64,000 nucleotides of DNA from Dryas octopetala (taxonomy: Eukaryota; Streptophyta; Magnoliopsida; Rosales; Rosaceae). The stretch covers positions 17,935,614-17,999,613 of the forward strand of contig OY992836.1 of the NCBI GenBank assembly GCA_963921425.1, in the 5' to 3' direction. Made by a program: the position numbers and the translations under genes. This document shows, piece by piece, positions 47,211-61,324 of the stretch. A model generated the notes under the pieces. That model had not been told where the DNA came from and ran no database searches. It saw only the letters and a list, made by a program, of their open reading frames with translations. The stretch's first letter is position 1. Every line of letters starts with the position of its first letter.

Positions 47211-48476
47211 AACAAGTCCTTGGTCAAAACTCAATGAGCATCTTCCAAAGAAGAAGAGCATAAAAAAAATGCTTGGGAGAGTTACCACCAAGGGTTTCCT
47301 TACCATCAACTTCCAACCAGCAGTAAATGGCGAAAGATCTGATTCTCCATCTGTTGGTAAGTTCTAAATGTGTGTGTGTGTATGTGTGAGAGAGAGAGAG
47401 AGAGAGAGAGCAAGGCTTTATGAGAGTTTATTTGTTTTTTATCTTTGTGAGTTTAACATGAATTCTTCTTATCAAGAAAGAGTTTAACATGAATCACTGA
47501 AGTCACTTAATGATTACGAGAGTCTAGGTCTTGATGGATCCATAAACTGACTTGATCTTGATGATGCACAATTTAACTAAAATGGATATGTTTTCATTTT
47601 CCGTTTGCGAAGATCAAATGAAGTTCAAATTGTATTACATTTTCCATAACTGTAGCACAACATTGAGCTCAGAAAGGTGATGATAGATCCCATATTCTGG
47701 TTTAACCTTTGCTAGTAGTACCAAGAGATAGAGATGGAAGTTGTTTGTTTACCAAGAGAACATCTTTCCTCAGAGTACTTCCCTTCCTGTCTTCCTCCTC
47801 ATACCAAATCTAGAAACTTTGCATATTTATATTGACTTTAACATCTGATTTGTTTTCAGGATGGGGTGGGCCTGGGGGATATGTTTATCAGAGAGCCCTT
47901 GTAGAGTTTTTCTGTTCCAAGGAGAAGTTGGATGCTCTTGTTGACAAATGCAAAGCTTTTCCTTCTCTATCCTACATTGCCATGAACAAAGAAGGGATAT
48001 GTAACTCTAATTTTGGTGAAGATACAATTGTGATAAAATGGGGAGTCTTCCCAGGAAGGAAGATAATTCAACGGAGTGATATTCGTAGCGAATTTTTTGG
48101 TTTGAAGGATATTCAACTTAATATCTGGTTGAATAATTGGGCCTACTTTTACCCTGAGGGTGACTCATCTAGGAAATTGCTTTTGGAGGTTTGCCTTTTT
48201 TCATTCTAGTCTCTTATTGCCTGTTTACATGATTATTGTTTGATTGTTCAAATGCATGCTTATCACACAGCCCTGTGAATTATTCATCTTTTGCTAGCAA
48301 TTAGTTTTTTTTTTTTTTTTTTAGGCCAGGTGCTAGCAATTAGTTTTGTTATATGTTGACATGATCTTGCTCTCATGACTTGAATTCTGCAGGTGCAGAA
48401 GAGCTACTATTTAGTCTATCTGGTAGATAAAGACTATATATGTGGGGATGTTTTTACTGCATTTGCTGCTATTTGA
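47034..48476 (+). CDS. Stand-alone MTHFR C-terminal regulatory domain, copy 2
   Basis: Exons 47034-47090, 47179-47356, 47860-48188 and 48393-48476 join in phase to 215 residues, from MELVEQWAVPLRSVEDIQE through KFKKFCLGKLRTSPWSKL and GWGGPGGYVYQRALVEFFCS to YICGDVFTAFAAI. Intron positions equal those of copy 1, so these are tandem duplicates of a spliced gene, not retrocopies. Copy 2 keeps GWGGPGGYVYQ as in full MTHFR but diverges in the middle (EFFGLKDIQLNIWLNNW), suggesting relaxed or changed constraint. No catalytic domain. No separate leader is evident; it may be expressed only as the tail of the propeller gene upstream. The second intron carries a (GA)n run at 47390-47411. Confidence 0.72.
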
Positions 48477-48540
48477 ATAAGCAGTTTTTTTAGCTCATCC
48501 ATTTCTTAATGCCATTATTTAAGAATCATTTTTTATGTAA

Positions 48541-49335
48541 GTTTTGTACATACCTAACATGATAGTTGGGTTACATGGTATGTATTTTGAAACAAACCAA
48601 GACATAGGTTTGTTTATGGATGGAAATGTTTTGTGCATACCTAATACCATATTTAGGTTACATGGTATGTATTTTGAACAAAATGGAGATATGGGTTATG
48701 TTTTCTACATACCTAACCCAATAGTTAGGTTACATGGTATGTATTTAGATCCAACCAAGACATGGGTTTGATCATGGATGGAAATGTTTAAATGCTACAA
48801 ATGTATTTATTGTTTATGTGTACTTGTGCTTATATCTGTGTGTACATGGGTGTGTTTGATGCTTTACCTTGATTTAATATTTTTGGTAGCCTAAGTCACC
48901 TTGTCGTGGTCATTACTCATTAAGGTAGTTATTCCAAACTTTTATCCTTTTTAGTAGTTTATTTTAAATAATTTTGGGACAAAGGAAAGGAAAATGTATA
49001 TCTTCTATATATTAGATGTATATAATATACAGCTATATCCTTATTCTTTAAAGAATTACAAATGTGTACTTTTGGCATCGGATAACCCACATACTACCTC
49101 TACAACAGTTTTGGTATGAGACGAAATTAGCGTATATACTTAATTAATTACCAAATGGCAGTGAAACTCTCAGATTAATTAATCATAGCAAAAACCTAAT
49201 CAAACAAAACTTCACTACATGAGTAGATTGAAAACATTACAGTCAACTATTATAGTATTAAGCATGAGCTTCAACAGTTTCACGTGAGAAAAGCCAAAAT
49301 TGATGAAATTATATTATATTATAACCAAAAGCCGT
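48541..49335. repeat. MTHFR 3'-tail repeats followed by inverted SAT 3' flank
   Basis: 48541-48800 holds three units of the CATACCTAA..GGTTACATGGTATGTATTT repeat. 48880-49040 is the flank also seen at 27.3 and 42.9 kb. 49150-49335 read on the minus strand equals the sequence just after the SAT stop (ATAATATAATTTCATCA, ATAATAGTTGACTGTAATGT, AGTGAAGTTTTGTTTGATTA). The match fades at the position of the SAT stop codon; no SAT coding sequence remains. Confidence 0.85.
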
Positions 49336-51300
<1,965 letters not shown>

Positions 51301-51675
51301 ACAATTTGACAGGACCGCCCCCGGATTCCACCCTGAAACCCGAAGAGGTCCTGCGGGAATCCAAAATCAAGGAAAATCCTGCCGAAAATTCGGCAGAACC
51401 TCTTCTGAGAATGAACTAACCCAGAAATTTCTAAACCTGTTAAAAGCACTTCTAAACAGCAACCACCTCTACCACAACAAAAAAGGTTGTCAGAGCATAC
51501 TAATTTATTTTACACCTCAAGTACACTAACTAAAGGAAGAACCCATTAAGCTCAAGGATACTGACAAACTGCAATTGGAGGATTTGGCTGCCTCGACGTG
51601 GTACGACCCAACCTCAACCTCAACGATCGCTAATATTCGTACTGTAGACAATGTCCTGGCCGCAATCCCGCGCTC

Positions 51676-51996
51676 GGGCAGGCTCAAATTCTGGCCACAA
51701 TTTCGTACGAAGGGGTCACTCCGCACGAGCAGGCTCGTATCCTGGCCACAATCTCGTACAGAGGGGTCTCTCCATATGAGCAGGCTCGTATCCTGGCCAC
51801 AATCTCGTACGAAGGGGTCACTCTGCACGAGCAGGCTCGTATCCTAGCCACAATCTCATACGGAGGGGTCTCTCCATACGAGCAGGCTCGTATCCTAGCC
51901 ACAATCTCATACGGAGGGGTCACTCCGTACGAGCAGGCTCGTATCCTAGCCACAATCTCATACGGAGGGGTCACTCCGTACGAGCAGGCTCACACA
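51676..51996. repeat. Tandem array, 51-bp unit, about six copies
   Basis: Units starting GAGCAGGCTCGTATCC recur at 51727, 51778, 51829, 51880, 51931 and 51982, preceded by one diverged unit from about 51676. The spacing is exactly 51 bp, a multiple of three, so a spurious frame (ARIRACSYG..PPYEIV on the minus strand) stays open through it. Units differ mainly at CCGTACG/CCATATG positions. Confidence 0.95.
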
Positions 51997-53304
51997 ATCA
52001 GTACTCGCATTTCCAACTCACAACATTCCACCCACAATTACTCCGAACTATGCCGAATCCTTCCGAAATTGATCCCCGCTTATAAACCATCACTTGTCTG
52101 TCACTCAAAACATACTGATATTTCCTCAATAATTTATTTGATCATTTTGTATATAATAACTGCCTAATCATCAATCATTAACCTCAACTATAAATAATCT
52201 TTCTCTAATTTGGTGACTCTCCTCTAAGCAACTCTATAATTCCCAATTAATTCATTCGCCTCAAATCCTCGTCAATTCATTCTCCTAATTCAAATCCTAC
52301 ACCTAATCTTCTCTAACGTAAATCAGCAAATCTATAAAACAGACAATTAAACCACGGTACTCAACAATATAAGCAGATAAGTTTCACTTACAATTTAACT
52401 ACGTAAAAGACCGAAATACCCTTCACGGTGCCATTGCTCGGATACCAAATCCGGCAGCATAACAGCATCGGGAATGAGATTTCCCGAGCCCGTGTACCTG
52501 TTAAGACCAGACAACCAACTTTTAAATATTCAGGGTTCACAATTTGGCCATTCAATGACCGAAATGGACGGTAACCACCACGCACGGTGGCTGCCCAGCC
52601 CCAACTACACACAACACCCACCAACACGTAAACAGACCCTGGGGTTGGTCTCTATAAGTCCCGGGGAGGCTAATTAACAAGAAAAAACCACCCATCTCGC
52701 CCCACAAGTGGCGGAGCCGACGGTGGCAGCGGCGGCACATCCAAAGAAAATGATTTTTCAACTGAAATCAACCCAAATTCAACCTAGGCGCTTCAATTGG
52801 ATGAAAAACAACTCAGAAAACATTCAAATAGGGTCAATTCAAAGTCAACCCGAAATGGTGTCAAACCCCATAAATTCAATTTCCAAATTTCACAAAATTG
52901 ACCAATCCAACCAAGGGGAAAACAAAGCCCTTACCTCGAGGGTCGTTTTTGACAACTGGACCGACGGCCAAAAGTCGCCGGAAGTGGCCGGAATCGACGG
53001 TGGAAGCAGACGGCCTTGAGTTGTCGATTCGCCGCCATGGGAGGTCGCCGGAGCAAAGGAGTGGCACAGCTGAACTAGCTGGAGCCTGGGGAAGGAGACC
53101 CAAGTGGTCCGGCGTCGTAACTCCGTCGGAAAACGCGGATCGCCGACGAGGACGTTCTCTGTCTCGCGCCGATTCTCCGTCTACAGTGGTCGGCCGGTGA
53201 TGAGGAGGGCTGCTGGAGGTCGGCGACGGCGAGAGGAACTCGCCGGTACCCGCCGTTGGTCGAGGGGTGGCCGGACGGCGAAACTGCCGAGGGGAGAGGG
53301 CAGG

Positions 53305-53308
<4 letters not shown>

Positions 53309-53359
<51 letters not shown>
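53309..53359. repeat. (GA)n microsatellite in the solo LTR
   Basis: About 25 GA dinucleotides followed by imperfect AGAGAG. Flanked by a CCGGCG-rich region. Confidence 0.95.
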
Positions 53360-53362
<3 letters not shown>

Positions 53363-53749
53363 AGAGAAGGAAGACGCGGGGAAGAAGAGAGAGAGAGTCC
53401 AGAATTTTCTGGTCCCTTTGGGGTTTTTAAAACTCATTTCATGAAATTTACAAAATTGCCCTTCACTTCAAACGCCCATATCTTTCAAACCGTAACTCGG
53501 AATGATGCGTGCTACGTGTCTATGAAATCGTAGACTCGAAACCTATCTAACGGACCCAAAGTCAAAATCAAAAGCCCACTAGTTTTAAAAGTCAACTTTT
53601 GGGTCAAGCCCAAATTATAACAAAAGAAATAAATAAATCAAAATCTTTAAAATAAAATTCAATATCTTTTAAAAAAAATATCTTTAAAAACACAATTAAA
53701 TAAAAATTTAAATTTATAGTAAAATTTTGGGTCGGATCGTTATACAATT

Positions 53750-55441
53750 TACTAATATAATTTACTAATATAAGTAATGGCCGGAGTACAACTACTTTTA
53801 AGTAATGGCAGAGTTGAAGTAATGACAAGTAATGACAGCTAGTGTGCATATTGTAAGAAGTGGGAAAAAGTATAGCTTTTGTGATCGATTGCTGTTTGCT
53901 TATCATAGTGGTGGTAGGAGGGGACACCCTTAATGAAACTCTGGTGGGTGATTAATGTTTGTACGATGAAAAGACATGAGTAGACATGCATGGAGATTGG
54001 AGATGCATAGTAAATACTATGCAGATGGAGTAGGCTGAGGGGGTAATTGTGATGGAAGATTCAAAATTGCAGAGTAGGAGTAAATAAGCTCTGGAAGGTG
54101 TAGGTGTGAGGATAAGAAGATGAAGTTATTAAGGGAGGCATTCGTAAATACAAAATTGCAGAGTTGAAGTAATGACAACTTGACAAGTAAATAAACTCTG
54201 ATCCAAAAGTGATATGACTTGTCCCTCTATGGAATACAGTCAGTTTATGTGTGGGTAGAGTACTGATGGGGTTCTCAAATTGTGTGGATAATTGTTTAGC
54301 CTCATAAGTCCTTAGAACTCCCCCCAGAATTCTCAGTCTCTCCCTCCCAGGCTTAAAACTTTGTATTTTTAAATATATTTATTAGAAATTGAGATGAAAT
54401 ATACGTTATATGCTATAATTTTATTATGTGGGATGGTAGTGATTGGAGCATTATTTGCAAGAGACCAAGTCAAAGAGTAAAACAATTATGAATCAAGCAA
54501 CGGTGATGGATGTTGGCATAAAGAAACAAAAACAAGTCTTGGGTCCCACCTACTTGTTAAGTTGTTTTGATTCTTAATTTATCCAGATTGATTCTAACCA
54601 AAAAAAAAAAATTTATCCAGATTGCCAAGTGAAGTGTTGACTGTTGAGTGGGCTCTCTCTACTCCAATTGGAGGCAATGGAAAAGATGTCTCTATCTTAA
54701 TTTCCTAACGACTTTTCCAGCTATAAAGTCATGAAATTATCTCATATTAATCAATTAATTGTTTAGAAACCTCGTTTTCAAGTAAAATGAATGATTGTGA
54801 ACTTGTTTTGATAATATTATTTTTGGTAGAGGTCATTACGAGATGTCTAATTGTTTACCAAGGTGTCTCAGAAGCTCACTAGTATATATAAACTTCAATT
54901 AAAATGGCTTCTTCTCAAAGTGGTAAGTTATGTATCCCCCATTTAATTTTAAGAATTTCTCTTGGTTTGCCTATATATTGAACAAAATATTAATTTGTTC
55001 ATTGTTTGTGTGTGTGTGTCAGGAACTTGTGTTTTCCTTTATTCTATATAATTGGATAATAAGCAATTAAGCTAAATGAATGGAAAGATCAACCTTAGCT
55101 TAGCCATGCTCTTTTTGTTTAAGTGGCAACGACTAGCGAGCTTTTTGTCTTTAAAGAAAGGCTATATGACTCTCTGTTTTTCATGCAGGTTGTCTTTAAT
55201 GAAAACCATAGCTAGCTAGCTTGATAATAAAAATTGGAATGGAAAGATTGGAGTTGGAGGATTGATGATTGATGATTGAGTTGGTGTAAATAAGGTTTCA
55301 AAAATTAAACTACGTACTTCAATGGTACTGAATACCAATGTTGTACCCATGATCGAATAAAAGGGAAGCAGACATGTAGTTTGTATTCTACTTGGTTGGA
55401 TCCATTGTTACATGTCCACTACTTCACTCCATTATTAATTT
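53750..55441. other. Intergenic region without recognised gene
   Basis: Mostly AT-rich. 55120-55365 is the second copy of the block at 20510-20965. 53940-54150 resembles parts of 31100-31250 in reverse (GTAGGTGTGAGGATAAGAAGA, TTAAGGGAGGCATTCG), the region upstream of the KEN gene. No coding region supported. Confidence 0.5.
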
Positions 55442-55881
55442 GGCTTAATTGTGTTTTTACCGCCCAAACCAAAGTTTGGGGTTATTCACACTTTACCACC
55501 CAAAATTTTATTTGTCCTACTTTACCACCCAAAGTTTACATTGATTCTCACTTTACCAAAACTTTATATGTCCTACTTTACCACCCAAAGTTTACATTGA
55601 TTCTCACTTTACCACTCAAAGTTCACATTGATTTCTACTTTACCCTCTGAATTTAGAGTGACAGAATAGATGGAAAAAGATTAACTGGGACACGAAAAAT
55701 AGTTTTGGGTGGTAAAGTGGGAATCAATGTAAACTTTGGGTGGTAAAATGGGACAAATAATTTTCTGTGTGGTAAAGTGAGAATCAATGTAAACTTTGGG
55801 TGGTAAAGTGGGACAAATAAAATTCTGGGTGGTAAAGTGAGAATCAATGTAAACTTTAGATGGTAAAAACACAATTAAGCC
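55442..55881. mobile_element. Mutator-like (MULE) MITE, 440 bp fold-back
   Basis: Terminal inverted repeats GGCTTAATTGTGTTTTTACC at 55442 and the inverse at 55881. Nine-base flanks TATTAATTT (55433-55441) and TGTTAATTT (55882-55890) match at eight of nine, fitting a Mutator-type target duplication. Each half is made of tandem TTTACCACCCAAAGTTTAC units of about 50 bp and the two halves are inverted about 55665, so the whole folds into one long hairpin. No coding capacity. Confidence 0.85.
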
Positions 55882-55890
55882 TGTTAATTT

Positions 55891-57176
55891 TTCACGTGAC
55901 CATGTACTTGGGATTGACTGGTCTAAACATATCAAAAGAAAACGGCAATTCAATTGACTGGTCTTAGTTGTCAATTCAATAGGTTTCAGAGATCATAAAT
56001 GAAGTAGTTCAATTAATCAATGGCAAAAACAAAAAGGTTTCAGAGATCATAAAGATATGATGGTGGTTGACGAAGAATTCATGAGCTATGGGGTGGGGTG
56101 GAGTTGTTCATTCATGTTGCTTTTTGGTTGTTTTTGTATTTGGTATATGTGGTATGTCCGAACCCATTTAGGAGCTACTTTGAACAGATTTTCAAGTTAA
56201 GCTACCTTGGATATTGATTCATTGGTACTCTTAATTCAATTCTCTTTACGCGGAGTCGATTGAAGCTCAAAATCTTTATTCAAATAGTAGGTTTCTCATG
56301 CTTTACTACTTGTACCAACTTTCTTTGGGAATTTGAAAGTGTCTTGGCTTTGTTTTTCGATGTATGAAATCTCTATAGTTTTGAATTGAATGATTTTATT
56401 TCTTGAAAGATGGAAATTGCATGTTATGTAGCATTGGAAAGTAAAATTTTGCTAAACTTTGTATTTCAGAAAGCACTCAACCCAAAGTACCAAGGATACA
56501 ATCAAATGCAGACAGAAGTTATAAAATATTTTACAACTTCTGTCTGCATTTGATTGTATCCTTGGTACTTTGGCCTTAATATTATGTGGTGGTGTTGGCT
56601 TCATTTGAATTTTTTATCATTGGTGTTATTGTTAGGAGATAGTCAGATGCATATCTCTCAAGGTTAATATATGTTTTCCACAAAGTTGTATTATATTTGA
56701 AGTTGGTTGGGCTGTAATATACCATTAGTTAAGCTTTATGAGTTTTATGATGAGTCTTTTATATATTAGACATTCTTTGTATATGTTATTCTTTTTCTTT
56801 TAATTCTTTATTTTGTTTAGAGTCAATCTGTTTAGGGAACCCAAAATATATCACTGTGAATGAGTTGGAACAGAGGAGGGCTTTTGATTGATGGTGGAAA
56901 CCAAAAGAATATGTATGATTTTAGTCTACATTAGACCCTCATTATCACAAAAACAAAATTTAGGTGGGAGTAAAAAAAGTAGATTGAGGGTACCAGTAGA
57001 ATCCTCTCAATGGCTTTCGATGATGGATCCAGTGGTTGTTGGGCTTTAAGTCCACGTAATTTGGCTTTGAGTGGGCTACGCCCACGGCCACAAGGACCCA
57101 ATTATACCATCATTCCAATCAGTCCTCTCTACTCTCCCTGTCTCTGCTTTTCTGATAGTAGCAGGTTAGCACAGCA
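55891..57176. other. Intergenic region upstream of the PPR gene
   Basis: 56028-56112 is the reverse complement of 50080-50165. A near-perfect hairpin lies at 56482-56573. From about 57030 GGGCCAAG-like and CCACGGCC words and a pyrimidine-rich TCCTCTCTACTCTCC stretch mark the probable PPR promoter and leader. Confidence 0.5.
56482..56573. repeat. Perfect 39-bp inverted repeat (hairpin, 14-nt loop)
   Basis: Left arm 56482-56520 begins CCAAAGTACCAAGG and ends GACAGAAGTT; right arm 56535-56573 is its exact reverse complement. The loop is ATAAAATATTTTAC. Composition is balanced and not simple-sequence. Either a tiny fold-back transposon or a young small-RNA hairpin. Confidence 0.95.
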
Positions 57177-58676
57177 ATGGCTTCTCTGACCTCTCTGCAG
57201 CCAGCTGGAAACTCCATAATCTCTTCTCGATTCAAAGCTCGACTCACCCCAAACCCGTCTGATCATCTCTTTCTTAACCCCACTTTCTCTGTGTCCCTCA
57301 AAACCCAACTTTCCTCTTCCTTCAATCCCACCCTACCCAGACCTCTCTGCAACAACGCAGTCCCCAGTGCCAACAATCCCAGACTCAATCGCCAAACCAC
57401 CAAACCTCGCTCCAACTCTCAGTACAAGACCCAACCTTTACGCAAGGACAACAAGTGCCAGACCCACAAACCAAATGAACTACAATTGGACAGTAACGAA
57501 TTGAACATTCAAAATGTGAGTGGCCCATTACGTATTAGCTCATCAAATGTGGATTTGATGGGTTTTTGCAAGGAGGGTAAGGTGAGAGAGGCGTTGGAGT
57601 ATATGGGTCAAGGTGTTTCTGCTGATTATGGTGTTTTCTGCGTGTTATTGGAATCGTATGACGACACGAAGTCGCTTGAGGTTGGGAGGAAGGTCCACGA
57701 GTTCATGAAACGGTCGCCGTTTAGTGGCGATATGGAGTTGAACGTTAAATTGATTCAAATGTATGGGAGGTGTGGGAGTATGAGAGATGCACGCAAGGTG
57801 TTTGATCGAATGCGTGAGCGGAGCATGAGTTTGTGGCATTCGATGATTAATGGGTATGCAAAAAATGGGCAGGGTGATGAGGGTCTGTTATTGTTTGAAC
57901 AAATGAGGAAATTAGGGTTGAAGCCCGATCAAGAGACTTTTGTGGTGGTTTTGGCAGCGTGTGCTAGCGCTGAAGCTGTGGAAGAAGGGTTAGCATATTT
58001 GGAATCGATGAAAAATGAGTATCGGATTTTGCCGGAGATTGAGCATTATTTAGGGCTTATTGATGTTCTTGGGAAGTCTGGTCATTTAAATGAAGTAGAG
58101 GAGTTCATTGAGAAAATGCCATTTGAGCCTACGGCGGAAGTTTGGGAGGTTCTTAGGAACTTTGCGCGAATTCATGGAGATATTGAGCTTGAGGATCGTG
58201 CTGAGGACTTGTTGGTTGGTCTTGATCCTTCTAAGGCCAATGCCGACAAAAGCCCATTGCCACCACGGAAGAAGCACTCTGCAACTAACATGTTAGAGGA
58301 GAAGAATATGGTGAGTGAGTATCGGTGTACAAGCCCTTACAAGGGAGAGGCATACGTGACATCGAAAGGTTTGAAAGGACAGATGAGGGAAGCAGGTTAT
58401 GTGCCAGATACAAGATATGTGCTTCATGACATTGATCAGGAGGCAAAAGAGCAGGCCTTGCAATATCATAGTGAGCGTTTGGCAATTGCTTATGGTCTGA
58501 TCAGTACTCCGGCTAGGCAAACTCTAAGGATTATAAAGAATCTTCGCATCTGCGGTGACTGCCATAATGCAATAAAAATCATGTCAAAGATTGTTGGGAG
58601 AGAGCTGATTGTTAGGGATAACAAGCGGTTCCATCATTTTAAGGATGGGAAATGCTCCTGTGGGGATTACTGGTAA
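57177..58676 (+). CDS. DYW2: DYW-type pentatricopeptide repeat protein, DYW2-like (At2g15690 type)
   Basis: Intronless, 499 residues. PPR proteins bind organelle RNA; DYW2 in Arabidopsis acts in mitochondria and chloroplasts as a helper that supplies the deaminase domain to E+-type PPR editing factors, with NUWA. The first 100 residues are serine/asparagine/proline-rich and fit an organelle transit peptide. Only a few PPR motifs follow (about 125-345: [60 protein letters not shown]), then a PG box ([14 protein letters not shown]) and the full DYW domain with deaminase zinc residues H431-S-E433 and C459-G-D-C462, ending CGDYW. The short PPR tract and the [12 protein letters not shown] sequence match the DYW2/MEF8 subfamily, not a classical site-specific editor. 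The start agrees with homologues; gene looks intact. Confidence 0.9.
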   Translation: MASLTSLQPAGNSIISSRFKARLTPNPSDHLFLNPTFSVSLKTQLSSSFNPTLPRPLCNNAVPSANNPRLNRQTTKPRSNSQYKTQPLRKDNKCQTHKPNELQLDSNELNIQNVSGPLRISSSNVDLMGFCKEGKVREALEYMGQGVSADYGVFCVLLESYDDTKSLEVGRKVHEFMKRSPFSGDMELNVKLIQMYGRCGSMRDARKVFDRMRERSMSLWHSMINGYAKNGQGDEGLLLFEQMRKLGLKPDQETFVVVLAACASAEAVEEGLAYLESMKNEYRILPEIEHYLGLIDVLGKSGHLNEVEEFIEKMPFEPTAEVWEVLRNFARIHGDIELEDRAEDLLVGLDPSKANADKSPLPPRKKHSATNMLEEKNMVSEYRCTSPYKGEAYVTSKGLKGQMREAGYVPDTRYVLHDIDQEAKEQALQYHSERLAIAYGLISTPARQTLRIIKNLRICGDCHNAIKIMSKIVGRELIVRDNKRFHHFKDGKCSCGDYW

Positions 58677-59694
58677 ATGTATCAGCAGTTAGGTGATAAA
58701 AGCTTCTCTCAAGAGTTATTATGTGATGTTGAATGCTGCAGCTAGAAAAATCGAAGGATAGTTTTGGCTGGAAGTTAACTTGTAGAATATATGAAAATGT
58801 TTTGCTGTACATTATTCTTGTACTTAAATTCCATTAACATTCAACAGAAAACAAATTTACAATATTCTTTTGTTTACTCTACTTTAGATTCGCATGAGAT
58901 AAGAATGACTGCTTCCCTATTGAGTCTATGTTGAAAGCATTTGTCTGGTGTTAGATCTATAGACAGAGCACTAAGCCATCATCTGGTCTAGTGCTTTTTA
59001 TATTAAGCAACCATGTTTCAAAAGTTGGAAAAAGGAGTGCCAGTGGTGAATTAGTGTGTATAGCATTGAATTCCTTTTCTGCCTTTTGTTCTTCCATATA
59101 AAAGAAAAAGGCACAAATGGAATCTGCTTCTGGCGGCAGTGGTGAATAAGTGTGTATAGCATTGAACCGATAACATCTTAAATTTACCATTTATATTCTA
59201 GAACCAATATCTTCAAGAGACGAGCTAGAAATATGTATAAAAGTAAACCCAGGATTTTCTAGAAATTAAAGTAAAAGAAGAGATCTTAACTGCATAAGAT
59301 AATGAAAATCTGCTGGATGCTTCAATTTCTCTGGAAAATTTCATTTTCTTATTTGATTTGCCGAAGCTTATTATCCAATAATAGTATCATTACAGAGTCA
59401 AAATTCTTCATTGAATTTCTGCCTTCTCGGTATGTACATTGCGTGAGAATCTTCTCTCCTAAAAATACACTGCCCTATTTGGAGACCTCTTGTACAAGGT
59501 AGTCTAATGAATGATTTCTGCTAAATATGACCTACAGCTGCACTATTATTCATCTAGAAAGAATGAAATGTACAACTGAAAATGACCTGAATGGTACAAC
59601 ATGTCAACCCAATTGACAATTCAGAAGGCAAGCAAAGCTCCAAATCATCTGTGTAGGAGTGTCGCTTGAAGTGAAAAATGGGAAGAAACCATCA
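58677..59694. other. Convergent intergenic region between PPR and CoA carrier genes
   Basis: 3' ends of both genes. A direct repeat (GTGGTGAAT-AGTGTGTATA followed by GCATTGAA) occurs at 59044 and 59139. Otherwise nothing recognised. Confidence 0.4.
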
Positions 59695-61265
59695 CTAGGA
59701 GTGAAGGGAGGATGGCTGGGTATTTCTTTTGTTGGTTACCACTTTTTTCACAGCTTCGTCCCGTGCTGGAACTCGAAGGCAGGACTTCATAACATCGTAA
59801 ACTGTAAATCCAATTGCCACAGATGGTACAACCTGAAATACACACATCCCGAAACATGATTACCTAAAAGAAAAACAAGGGATGTTTCTGTGAAAAAAAA
59901 AATACTAGGTTTGACCACCTTCAAGTAATTGATGCTAAGTCCTGAAAATAATTGCTTCCATCCTTGCTTTTGAGCAATCATAACAAGGGTTTCCATTGTT
60001 CCTTTCATCTCAGGACTGCTTGATGCCAAGAGTCGTTGAACCTATTCAGATGACTTTCGCTCATTAATGTCACAAAATTTTCTCTGTCAAATATTATTTT
60101 GAGGACCCTTAAAAAGTACGTTACCTGCATTTGCCTCCTCACAACATCAAGGGGGTATGTAAAAGTCTGCCCTAATACACCAGCAACAGAACCACATGCA
60201 AATTTCACCATAATTTTCTTCTCGTGCTCCTGAGGGACATGGCGCTTCATCTCCTCATAGAAGTAAAACTTCAAACCGGCATATGGGAAGATTCCATAAA
60301 GTGAGGGAGCTGATAATGATGTTAATGTGTTTAAGGGAAAATCCTTCAAAAAATTTTTAACAAGCTATATAAACACATAATGACAGAAGTGGATGATGCA
60401 AGCAGTTTTCAAATCCATACCAACACCACGATAGAGGCCTCTACGTCCAGCTTCTTTGTAAGTCTTTGAGAAACAATCAATAATTCCTTTATAAATTTGT
60501 TCACTTTTCACTACCCCTGCAACATTTAACTTCGGTGAACCAACAACCTGCAGAAACAAAGTCCAAAACTTTTCTTGGAAGCATAAAGAGCAACTAATTC
60601 CTTAACAATGAGAATTGGTCCCATGCACTTGAGACTTTGAGACAGAGAGGGTTCAAGATTTTTGTTTCAACTTTTTACCTGATAAGCCAACTTAGTCCGA
60701 ACTAAGTCAAGAGGATAAGTAAAAAGCACAGCTGTTCCTCCAGCAAAAGATCCTGCTACAAGATCAAGAACAGGTCCCCGGCCCACATCAGGAAAGGTGA
60801 GAATAATCCATCTGCGGTATTGCTCATAGGTCATATAATGCAGGGCTGCATAGGGAACAATCCTTGCAACACTGGCTCCATTTCCTCTGTACAAAAACCA
60901 CAGAGAATTTACTGGTTGATAGAAAAATTGAAAACAACCTTCACATAAATGGTTTAAGTACTCAGGGATCCACCTGTAAAAACCCGTAGGCCCTTCTGTC
61001 TTTGCAATTTTCTTAATGGATCCAAACAGCCCTATGCTCTGATATTCTGCTCTTCTGGTCTGCAAAAGATAAACAAACAAATTCTTTTATTGTCTTTCAA
61101 GTATAATCTACTCATTCGTAAATCCAACTCAAGTTCATAATTGGTTTCCAACAGCCATGTGAAAGATGAGGGCATATCTTAACTTTCATTTCCCACCAAA
61201 GAAGAAGAAAAAAAATCAAACCACAAAACTTGAAATTGAGATTGATACATGGGTTAAATAAGCTA

Positions 61266-61324
<59 letters not shown>

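Larger units (their letters stand above)
51307..53744 (-). mobile_element. Solo LTR, probably Ty3/Gypsy, with 5-bp target duplication
   Basis: Bounded by CAATT on both sides (51302-51306 and 53745-53749). One end starts TGACAGGACCGCCCCC; the other ends GGGTCGGATCGTTATA, whose minus-strand reading resembles common plant Gypsy LTR starts. No gag, pol or second LTR found, so it looks like a solo LTR of about 2.4 kb. It carries an internal 51-bp tandem array and a (GA)n run. The matching CAATT flanks suggest moderate age. Confidence 0.65.

Noticed and set aside
53075-53533. Frames over the (GA)n tract in the solo LTR
   Set aside because: RE/ER or SL repeats from a microsatellite; not coding.
55381-55974. 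Repetitive frames with HFTTQNFICPTLPPKVYIDS-like units
   Set aside because: Produced by the tandem units of the MULE MITE on both strands.
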